From NCBI GenBank assembly GCA_018882645.1, contig VERM01000113.1, forward strand, positions 1-5,772: a stretch of 5,772 bases of DNA, in the 5' to 3' direction. Shown one piece after another: positions 1 through 5,772 of this stretch. The notes below the pieces were generated by a model that saw only the letters and a list, made by a program, of their open reading frames with translations, did no database searches and was not told the origin of the DNA. The first letter of the stretch is position 1. Each line of letters begins with the position of its first letter. The stretch comes from Ferruginibacter sp. (lineage in GTDB: Bacteria > Bacteroidota > Bacteroidia > Chitinophagales > Chitinophagaceae). Both the position numbers and the translations under genes were made by a program.

Positions 1-1420
1 ATTTGGTAGATGTCAAGCCCGGTGTCAGATAAATAGCAATTGACCCAAAAAATATTCCAAAAAACTTCCTGATGAGTGATATTTTTTGAACCGATGAATC
101 AGATTTGAATTTTATCCATCCAAATAAATACAAACTGATTGCTGCACTTGTCAACACCCAAATAGCGATAAAAATTTCTCTTTTTAAAATCCCCCAGTGA
201 TCGGCCATATCGGCATTGGAAAGAAACTTAAATGCTAATCCCAATTCAAGAAATCCAAATACAATCTTTACCGTGTTGAGCCAACCTCCGGATTTGGGAA
301 ATGAATGCAAAATTTTAGGGAAAAAAGCCAATAAGGTAAACGGAAGAGCCAATGCCAATCCAAATCCTGCCATACCGGCTGTAAGTTGTATTGCACCGCC
401 ATTGGTCGAAAGCGACCCTACGAGTAAAGATCCCAAGATAGGGCCGGTACATGAAAAAGAAACCAATGCAAGCGTTAAAGCCATGAAAAAAATCCCCAAT
501 TGATTTCCTGTTCCTGCTTTCTTATCGGCTCCTGTGGAAAATGATGAAGGCAATCCAATTTCGTAAAATCCAAAAAAAGAGAAAGCAAAGAAAATGAACA
601 CAGCAAAAAAAATGATGTTCAAATAGGTATTTGTAGAAATATTATTCAGCAATTCGGGATTTAGATTATCCAAAAAATGAAAAGGAAGACTGAGTAGAAT
701 GTAAATGATTAAAATAAACAAACCATACATAGATGCATTGCGAATAGCATCTTTTCGGGTTGTTGATTTTTTTATGAAAAAAGAAACGGTTAGCGGAATC
801 ATTGGGAATACACATGGAGTAATCAAAGCCAACAATCCGGCTAAAACTCCTAAAAAGAAAATACTCAATAATCCTTTGTTTTTTGTGGCAGGCACAGACC
901 CACAATCAAGAATCGGATTCTTTAAATCGATAGAAGGAATCAGGATTCTGGCAGGTCCTTTTGACTGAAGATCGTCTCTTAGAACAATATCCAAAAAAAT
1001 TTCTTCAGGAATAAAATCCTGTTTGGTTCCCGTAAAATAATTAAGTTTAAATTTTAATTGACCTTGTATGGTTCTGAGATGGATGAGTTGAATGATTTCA
1101 ATACGTTCTTTGAAAATATTTTTTTTCTGATTATCAAACACCGGATCGGTATAACTCAGCGCTGCGGATAGTATATCTAATGAACCCAATTGAACGGAAT
1201 CATCATCCACACTTACAGCAGGAGCATTTATTTGATCAATACTGTCTTTAGCATATACATGCCAACCCTGTCTTATCTCACCAAGCAATTTTATTTTATA
1301 ATGAAGAGAATCAACCATCTCGGTTGAAAGAACAGACCATTTGACAACAGGAGAATCCTGAGCTTGAACAGCTAGACTATAAAGAAATAAAAATAAAGTA
1401 AATAATTTTCGCATAAACAT
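1..1420 (-). CDS. dsbD: DsbD-family transmembrane thiol:disulfide reductase, partial (C-terminus beyond left edge)
   Basis: DsbD proteins carry electrons from cytoplasmic thioredoxin across the inner membrane to periplasmic thiol proteins. The 473 residues visible from the start form one unbroken frame, and the stop lies outside the window. Residues 1-21 are a signal peptide ending in VQAQ. Residues about 25-148 are a DsbD-alpha-like beta domain with the motif GWHVYA (52-57). The membrane domain begins near 183 and shows about seven to eight hydrophobic segments. It has the two diagnostic cysteines: C203 in LITPCVFPMIPLT and C324 in SFSCTGPILGS, equivalent to E. coli C163 and C285. The C-terminal thioredoxin domain usual in the family would lie off the edge and cannot be checked. 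The N-domain has no cysteine at all; the only other cysteine is C173 in LDCGS, just before the first membrane segment. The gene starts 29 bp after the free-standing alpha-domain gene, so co-transcription is likely. An alternative ATG lies at 1414 and would drop two residues. Confidence 0.93.
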   Translation of the reverse strand, partial: MFMRKLFTLFLFLYSLAVQAQDSPVVKWSVLSTEMVDSLHYKIKLLGEIRQGWHVYAKDSIDQINAPAVSVDDDSVQLGSLDILSAALSYTDPVFDNQKKNIFKERIEIIQLIHLRTIQGQLKFKLNYFTGTKQDFIPEEIFLDIVLRDDLQSKGPARILIPSIDLKNPILDCGSVPATKNKGLLSIFFLGVLAGLLALITPCVFPMIPLTVSFFIKKSTTRKDAIRNASMYGLFILIIYILLSLPFHFLDNLNPELLNNISTNTYLNIIFFAVFIFFAFSFFGFYEIGLPSSFSTGADKKAGTGNQLGIFFMALTLALVSFSCTGPILGSLLVGSLSTNGGAIQLTAGMAGFGLALALPFTLLAFFPKILHSFPKSGGWLNTVKIVFGFLELGLAFKFLSNADMADHWGILKREIFIAIWVLTSAAISLYLFGWIKFKSDSSVQKISLIRKFFGIFFGSIAIYLTPGLTSTK

Positions 1421-1449
1421 TTCTGCAAAAGACAATGCGAAAGTATTAT

Positions 1450-1914
1450 TTATTTACCGGCCAATGTGATTTTAAAAGGAATTTCTTTAGGGGGTAAACA
1501 TTTTTGATCATTACAGACCATAAATTTGACTACTCCGTTTAAGACAGTACTTGCGTTGGATTTGGAAGTTATATTTGAGACAAAGTCGACAGTATTACTG
1601 TAAAATCTCAATGTAGATTTGAAATTAGGATCATACTTTGTCTCCAGCTTTCCTTTTTCCTGAAAGATGTTATCATATTTTAACAATGGATTCGGACTAA
1701 AGACAATGCTCGTAGATACGGGGCCTTCCCCGGCATTCTGTGCATACACATGCCATCCGGACTGTAGGGTTGCAGTAAGGTGTATCTGATATTTTTTAGC
1801 CCCAATTTTTTGAGCCGAGAAATTCCACCTAACCGGGTTCTCTAATTGAGAATAAGACTTAATGCTTACAAAAAAAAGCAAAATAGCAATAATTGGAATT
1901 CTTTTAATCATCAT
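1450..1914 (-). CDS. Free-standing DsbD-alpha-like periplasmic protein with C-X4-C pair
   Basis: This complete 154-residue protein consists of a signal peptide (about 1-22, hydrophobic IIAILLFFVSI, then SYSQ) and a single DsbD N-terminal-type domain. It is a paralogue of the N-domain of the DsbD encoded just downstream. Both begin the mature part with a V-(R/K)-W strand and share GWHVYA, here at residues 53-58. Unlike that fused copy, it keeps two cysteines, C134 and C139, in VCNDQKCLPP near the C-terminus. That is where DsbD-alpha carries its redox pair (E. coli C103/C109, spaced C-X5-C). The likely role is a periplasmic thiol shuttle that takes electrons from the DsbD membrane or thioredoxin domains and passes them to client proteins; this is inferred from family and context. 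The stop codon is 29 bp from the dsbD start, which fits a two-gene operon. A second ATG at 1911 is possible. No Shine-Dalgarno sequence is seen. Confidence 0.88.
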   Translation of the reverse strand: MMIKRIPIIAILLFFVSIKSYSQLENPVRWNFSAQKIGAKKYQIHLTATLQSGWHVYAQNAGEGPVSTSIVFSPNPLLKYDNIFQEKGKLETKYDPNFKSTLRFYSNTVDFVSNITSKSNASTVLNGVVKFMVCNDQKCLPPKEIPFKITLAGK

Positions 1915-2001
1915 AAATAGTTGGATTGCGATTCGGGATAACTGAATTTATAAAAATATAATTTTACAAAATAAAATAACTTGAAAATATGTTAAACTTT
2001 A

Positions 2002-2670
2002 TCAGTTCAAGCCAAATAAATCACTGAAAACAGTAAGCCCATCAAGGTTACCCAGATCCTTATTGCAGGCCCTTTCGGGATGCGGCATCATTCCAAAAAC
2101 ATTCCTTGTGCTATTGCAAATTCCGGCGATATGCTCGGAAGCGCCATTTGGATTAGATTTTTCACTTATCTCACCAAACTCGTCGCAATATTGATATAAT
2201 ACCTGATTGTTCTTAAAAAGAGTTTTGACAATGCCTGCTTCAGCATAAAACCTGCCCTCGCCATGTGCAATAGGAACTTTCATTGTCTTTCCTTTATTCT
2301 CAGGGTTTTTAATAAATACATTCTTACAAATAAACTTTTGATTGGCATTTTTGAGCAATACGCCCGGCAAAAGACCGCTTTCACAAAGAATTTGGAATCC
2401 GTTACAAACTCCTAAAACCTTACCTCCCCTGCCGGCGAAATCAATTACAGATTCCATCATCGGACTGAATCTGGCAATGGCACCACAACGAAGATAGTCA
2501 CCGTAACTAAACCCGCCCGGTAAGACAATACAGTCATCCGTATGAAAGTTTCGAATATCACTATCCTTATGCCATAAAGGGATGACTTCCTGTTTGAGAT
2601 CATCTTGAAGAGCCTCAATCATGTCTCTGTCACAATTGGATCCGGGGAAAACCACTACACCAAACTTCAT
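2002..2670 (-). CDS. purQ: Phosphoribosylformylglycinamidine synthase, glutaminase subunit PurQ
   Basis: PurQ hydrolyses glutamine and supplies ammonia to PurL, which with PurS converts FGAR to FGAM in the fourth step of cytoplasmic de novo purine synthesis. The 222-residue length fits the family (about 220-230). It is a class I glutamine amidotransferase domain throughout. The start is VVVFPGSNCDRD (6-17). The family hallmark PGGFSYGDYLRCGAIA lies at 51-66. The nucleophile is C89 in GVCNGFQIL. The other catalytic residues are H197 and E199 in MMPHPERA. All three catalytic positions are present, so the enzyme should be active. The ATG directly precedes the conserved KFGVVVFPGSN strand, which settles the start. 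No purL or purS is in the window, so the operon is dispersed. A stand-alone PurQ implies the multi-subunit enzyme rather than the single-chain PurL of about 1,200-1,300 residues found in many other Bacteroidota. Confidence 0.97.
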   Translation of the reverse strand: MKFGVVVFPGSNCDRDMIEALQDDLKQEVIPLWHKDSDIRNFHTDDCIVLPGGFSYGDYLRCGAIARFSPMMESVIDFAGRGGKVLGVCNGFQILCESGLLPGVLLKNANQKFICKNVFIKNPENKGKTMKVPIAHGEGRFYAEAGIVKTLFKNNQVLYQYCDEFGEISEKSNPNGASEHIAGICNSTRNVFGMMPHPERACNKDLGNLDGLTVFSDLFGLN

Positions 2671-2719
2671 ACGAATTCTTATGCTTTATTGATTTTAAAA
2701 AAAGAATAGCAAGATGCCA

Positions 2720-2740
2720 TTCGCAATATGGTACTGCGAA
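2720..2740. repeat. Short inverted repeat upstream of purQ
   Basis: Six-base arms TTCGCA and TGCGAA flank a nine-base spacer, 50-70 bp upstream of the purQ start and just after the stop of the upstream membrane-protein gene. It could be an operator or a small hairpin. The arms are short enough to arise by chance in an interval this size, and no T-tract follows directly as in an intrinsic terminator. Confidence 0.2.
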
Positions 2741-2758
2741 ATTAGTAAAACAATTCAG

Positions 2759-3745
2759 TTAATGTAAAATATATTGATACCCCATATATGCAGTAATGCA
2801 TACAATACTCCAATGAATCAAATGAGACACCCACTTCACCGGTGGAAAAAGAAAAAACGATGCTGAGAAGGCTGAAAAAGGAATTGCTGCGATTCTCCAA
2901 TTGTAAAAGCCTGTTGTTTTACTTAAAAAAGGAACAAGAAGAGCAATCAACAAGAAAACATATAGTATTGTCCATGTTTTTCTGGATTGAATCAATAACC
3001 TACGCATATTCTGTTGAACCCAGTATATACCGAGAATAACTGCTATCACCATCAGAGATAGTGCGATATATTCATTTCTGGAAATGAGTACGACGGGAAT
3101 ACCGATTGAAAACATGGGAGTGAGGTCAATTAAACTTTTTCCAAAAATAAAACTGAAGGAAAATAAAAAATAATACGGCGTAATCAGACCTAAAAAGACG
3201 ATTATCCATTCCGCAATTTTGAACGGCCTTAATATTGTAATGCCAACGAGCACCATCATGAAAAAAGCAATGGAAGGGAAATAAAAAAATGTTGAAAAAC
3301 CCATCAATAAACCAATATTGAAAAGATTGGGTTTGGCATTGGAATTATTCTGAAGATTACAAAGCTTGGATACAATCCAAATAAGTATGCTGGCAGAGAT
3401 TAATGACGCATGCAAACCATACCAGCTCATGAAAGTTGAAGTAAGCAACATATAGCTCATCCCGGTAAGATAACTGGACTTGGTATGCATTCTTTGATGA
3501 TTTGCCAATTTGTTCAACATCATTGCCTGAATGAATAACAAAGCAAAAGCAATCAAACTGTAAATGAATGAATAACTGTGGTTGGCAAAAGAGAGCATCT
3601 TAATCAATGCAACATACAATACTCCGTCCGATCCATCGGGTATTGGAACCACAGGACGTATAAACATAGGCAAATAGAGTAAAAACCCATAGATGAAAAG
3701 CAGAAAATAATTATATGGAATATTAGATTTGAATGTGCCAATCAT
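2759..3745 (-). CDS. Polytopic inner-membrane protein, probably DUF6427 family
   Basis: This 328-residue protein is almost entirely membrane-embedded. Hydrophobic segments lie near residues 11-29, 58-78, 93-104, 107-127, 143-172 (probably two), 178-202, 225-243, 257-274, 284-300 and 308-325, giving roughly nine to ten helices. There is no cleavable signal peptide. The overall pattern recalls the DUF6427 family of Bacteroidota: a short 'MIxxFKSxxPxNY' opening, a charged NHQRMHTKSSYLTG loop (82-95) leading into the next helices, and a GFYNWRIAAIPFSAF stretch (279-293) near the end. This assignment is from memory of the family's shape, not from a search. The function of that family is not known to me, and no catalytic motif stands out. 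The gene lies 88 bp upstream of purQ on the same strand. I recall DUF6427 genes near nucleotide-metabolism genes in Flavobacteriia, so a link to nucleotide or phosphoribosyl metabolism or transport is possible but unproven. Confidence 0.8.
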   Translation of the reverse strand: MIGTFKSNIPYNYFLLFIYGFLLYLPMFIRPVVPIPDGSDGVLYVALIKMLSFANHSYSFIYSLIAFALLFIQAMMLNKLANHQRMHTKSSYLTGMSYMLLTSTFMSWYGLHASLISASILIWIVSKLCNLQNNSNAKPNLFNIGLLMGFSTFFYFPSIAFFMMVLVGITILRPFKIAEWIIVFLGLITPYYFLFSFSFIFGKSLIDLTPMFSIGIPVVLISRNEYIALSLMVIAVILGIYWVQQNMRRLLIQSRKTWTILYVFLLIALLVPFLSKTTGFYNWRIAAIPFSAFSASFFLFPPVKWVSHLIHWSIVCITAYMGYQYILH

Positions 3746-3821
3746 TTGGTAAAATTAAGCACAATTGAAATGATTTATTTGACAAAATTGTTGGTCATTC
3801 AGGATAAATCAACAGGACTAT

Positions 3822-5348
3822 TCAATATTCAATTTTGGCAAATCCTATTTTACCTAAATACAAAAAAGGAACTATGATTGTAGCTGAACCGACCTGCTTA
3901 GCAAGACGAGGCATAAATTCATATCGACTATCCGTACCTTTAATGGTGGGGTATCTTCGTAATTCGCCATCAGGGAAAAGCCCCTGACTGGATATGGTCT
4001 GTCTCGTACGATCACGTTCCAGAAAAAAGAAGCGCAATTCGCTGCCTGCATTTAATGTTGAATATGAAAGAAAATTTTGATTATCTACATCCAATTGTTT
4101 TTTTCTTATAATGGTATTCCAGGACAGATTTAACGCACTGTCGATATTGGCAACAACAATGTCATTACTATAGTACCTAATACTCTGGTTGAATCCGGTA
4201 TTATTGAAAGGCATGTATCCATAATACTGATTAAATAAATAATAATCCTGCATATTGAAGAAAGGCATAGTGTTAAACATTCCTCGGTTCCAGCCATTGC
4301 CCATTGCTATATTTTCATTGTAGTAATCTTCTGACAAAACAATAAATCCGCCATTTTTTTTAAGAATCAGGTTCTTAATCGCAAGATTGGCATAGTCAAA
4401 AGAGTATTTGTAGTCCGCATTATTGGGATTCCTCAATGAATCAGAAAATCTGTTATATGCTGTATTTACAGCATTAATATTATCAACGCTAAATGAAGCC
4501 GAAAACAATCCATCCAGGTATCGCTTTCGGCTGGTATAACAGAATGCACAAAGTACAAACCTCTTATTGATGTTATCAGCTTTGATAAATACATCCTCGG
4601 AATATTTCTTCGTCAATGGTATTTGGCGAATGAATAATGAATCCACTTTATGCTTACGCATAAAAATATCCAAAACACCATCCTTCCCCCTGGCAATTTC
4701 AGTGGATTTGGCATACACAAGATTGCCCTCGTTATCTATTGAAAGACCACTATACAATTCACTTCTATCATCATAATCAAATACTTGCCTTGCACTATCC
4801 TGTAAAAAAAGTTCGTCATCAAACACTTTACTGGCAATGGTAATGGTTCCATTTCTGATGTTTTGCTTGTAGACTAAAATTCTTTTTTTGTCTTCACTGA
4901 AAGTTGTGCTGTATATCTTATTATCTGCGAAGTATCCAACTTTTGTTGTATCCAGTAGAAGAATTTCTCCCGATTTAATACCATCGGGTGTCAACTTTAC
5001 CGCATTGCAATAAACAATATTGTTTCGCTGGTATTGATAAATGACATGAAACTTATTAGGGTAGGAAATAAAATCAAGATTAAAAACTTTTTCAGGAATA
5101 AAATCCAATTGAATCGTTTCAACAATTCGCATTGAGTCATCATATTTCACGAGATAATGATCTCTGGAAATATTTTTATAAATAAATACATACCCTTTAT
5201 ACTTTCCCAGAATTTCAAAGTGGATACTGCTATTATCTCTACTGTTGATTTCAGATGAAATCATATTTTGAGCATAGATGGATTGGGAAAATATCAAAAT
5301 AAATGTAACAAGCACAATACAATATCTCGACCTAAAATTAACAAGCAT
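3822..5348 (-). CDS. Secreted protein of unknown function, 508 residues, beta-rich
   Basis: I do not recognise a named family. The N-terminus is a clear signal peptide: R6 and R8, a hydrophobic core at about 10-20, and probable cleavage after SIYA (26), leaving QN. C10 is inside the leader and is not a lipobox, so the protein is probably soluble in the periplasm or exported. The mature part alternates short beta strands with charged turns such as GKYKGYVFIYKN (48-59), SEDKKRILVYKQ (151-162), DNEGNLVYAK (205-214) and LKKNGGFIVLSEDYY (329-343). These suggest WD40/Kelch-like beta-propeller blades, though no strict repeat is visible. Residues 342-393 are strikingly rich in Tyr, Phe, Asn, Met and Gly. 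No C-terminal sorting domain is evident, and the protein ends in a strand (GFAKIEY). The start is fixed by the signal peptide. It is divergent from the epimerase-like gene across 93 bp and lies 76 bp upstream of the membrane-protein gene. Confidence 0.85.
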   Translation of the reverse strand: MLVNFRSRYCIVLVTFILIFSQSIYAQNMISSEINSRDNSSIHFEILGKYKGYVFIYKNISRDHYLVKYDDSMRIVETIQLDFIPEKVFNLDFISYPNKFHVIYQYQRNNIVYCNAVKLTPDGIKSGEILLLDTTKVGYFADNKIYSTTFSEDKKRILVYKQNIRNGTITIASKVFDDELFLQDSARQVFDYDDRSELYSGLSIDNEGNLVYAKSTEIARGKDGVLDIFMRKHKVDSLFIRQIPLTKKYSEDVFIKADNINKRFVLCAFCYTSRKRYLDGLFSASFSVDNINAVNTAYNRFSDSLRNPNNADYKYSFDYANLAIKNLILKKNGGFIVLSEDYYNENIAMGNGWNRGMFNTMPFFNMQDYYLFNQYYGYMPFNNTGFNQSIRYYSNDIVVANIDSALNLSWNTIIRKKQLDVDNQNFLSYSTLNAGSELRFFFLERDRTRQTISSQGLFPDGELRRYPTIKGTDSRYEFMPRLAKQVGSATIIVPFLYLGKIGFAKIEY

Positions 5349-5441
5349 AAAAATGATTCAGTATGATAAAATTACAACAAAAACTTTCTGTATTTGAGCA
5401 AACATTTTAATAAATTAATTGTTCTATTTCAAATCCTTGTA
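5349..5441. promoter_or_regulatory. Divergent intergenic region with weak promoter-like match
   Basis: This A/T-rich 93 bp separates two divergent starts, so promoters for both genes should lie here. On the plus strand, TTTG at 5393-5396 is followed after 19 bp by TAATTGTT at 5416-5423. This partly matches the Bacteroidota sigma-ABfr pattern (TTTG, about 19-21 bp, TAnnTTTG), with four of the six fixed -7 positions agreeing. It would give a short leader before the ATG at 5442. On the minus strand I see no pair with proper spacing. Calling the region a promoter region is safe from the gene layout; the specific boxes are weak. Confidence 0.35.
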
Positions 5442-5772
5442 ATGCCTACAGTAATTATCAGTGGAGGAACTGGACTTGTTGGAAAAGCCCTTACCCAATT
5501 GCTTGTACATCAAGGCTATGGGGTAATTGTGCTGACAAGGGATAAAAACAGAAAAAATGAAACGGGCATCCAATATGCTCATTGGGACATTAAAAACAAT
5601 CAGATTGAACGGAATGCCTTACTACAGGCGGACTATATAATACATTTGGCTGGTGCCGGTGTAGTTGACAAAAAGTGGACCCCTGCTTACAAAAAAGAAA
5701 TTGTAGAAAGTCGAACAAAAAGTATTCATTTGATTACCGATGGGCTTCGAGAAATCCAACACCACGTAAAGG
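5442..5772 (+). CDS. TIGR01777/YfcH-type NAD(P)-dependent epimerase-like protein, partial (N-terminus only)
   Basis: The first 110 residues of a gene that continues past the right edge are visible. It opens with a Rossmann strand and the dinucleotide-binding glycine motif VIISGGTGLVGKAL (4-17; G8, G11, G14). At 67-80 comes IIHLAGAGVVDKKW followed by T80, then YKKEIVESRTKS (83-94). The HLAGA...D-(R/K)-W-T...YK-EI--SR combination is characteristic of the TIGR01777 branch of extended short-chain dehydrogenases (E. coli YfcH, human SDR39U1). Family members are about 300 residues, so roughly a third is present. The substrate is unknown; members have sometimes been labelled 'cell division inhibitor SulA' in databases, which is not a supported function. 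The start is chosen because the first strand follows the ATG immediately, as in the family. It is transcribed away from the 508-residue secreted-protein gene, so it belongs to a separate transcript. Confidence 0.93.
   Translation, partial: MPTVIISGGTGLVGKALTQLLVHQGYGVIVLTRDKNRKNETGIQYAHWDIKNNQIERNALLQADYIIHLAGAGVVDKKWTPAYKKEIVESRTKSIHLITDGLREIQHHVK

Noticed and set aside
216..968. Open frames at 216-503 (+), 705-968 (+) and 666-905 (-) inside the dsbD region
   Set aside because: All overlap the continuous dsbD frame, whose translation shows family motifs on both sides (TPCVFPMIPLT and SFSCTGPILGS). The products of the other frames show no recognisable features and are shadows.
1..1420. Possible frameshifted or broken dsbD
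   Set aside because: I translated the minus strand from 1420 to position 2 and found 473 codons with no stop. The gene is cut only by the window edge.
1951..1979. A/T-only stem-loop (arms 1959-1966 and 1972-1979) followed by a T-rich stretch, a possible terminator after purQ
   Set aside because: The stem is A/T only with one mismatch and would be very weak. Such structures are expected by chance in A/T-rich intergenic DNA.
2842..3039. 65-residue plus-strand open frame
   Set aside because: It lies wholly antisense to the 328-residue membrane-protein gene, is rich in Lys/Glu as expected from the complement of hydrophobic codons, and has no supporting start context.
3746..3821. Search for a terminator or promoter between the 508-residue and 328-residue genes
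   Set aside because: Only a 6-bp inverted match with a 19-base loop (ACAATT / AATTGT) and a TAATTTTA box without a correctly spaced upstream element were seen. Neither is better than background.
4567..4776. 69-residue plus-strand open frame
   Set aside because: It is antisense within the 508-residue secreted-protein gene and has no recognisable motif or start context.

Overview
The window is AT-rich chromosomal DNA that looks like Bacteroidota, probably a Chitinophagales/Saprospiria-type lineage; the rank below phylum is inference. Three things point there. None of the start codons has a clear Shine-Dalgarno sequence, and all sit behind A/T-rich leaders. Several products carry the short signal peptides ending in 'AQ' that are common in this phylum. 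The 328-residue membrane protein resembles a family (DUF6427) that I know only from Bacteroidota. I see no mobile element, CRISPR array, tRNA, rRNA, defence module or phage gene.

Positions 1-5348 hold five genes, all on the minus strand, so they are read from right to left. The first transcribed encodes a 508-residue secreted protein of unknown function (3822-5348). Next come a polytopic DUF6427-like membrane protein (2759-3745) and PurQ, the glutaminase subunit of FGAM synthase (2002-2670). The last two are a free-standing DsbD-alpha-type periplasmic domain (1450-1914) and a DsbD-type transmembrane thiol:disulfide reductase that runs off the left edge (1-1420). The gaps between the first four genes are 76-88 bp, enough for separate promoters. 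Only the last two are tightly spaced (29 bp) and clearly related in function. At 5442 a divergent plus-strand gene begins, an NAD(P)-binding epimerase-like protein of the TIGR01777/YfcH type, which runs off the right edge.

The point most worth attention is the redox pair at the left. The fused N-terminal domain of the DsbD-like protein contains no cysteine. The small paralogous protein encoded just upstream keeps a C-X4-C pair in the corresponding place. The natural reading is that electrons pass from the membrane domain of DsbD to a separate alpha domain, while the fused copy has lost redox function. The remaining genes are housekeeping or uncharacterised, and I found no convincing new multi-gene system. 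No intergenic stretch exceeds about 95 bp.
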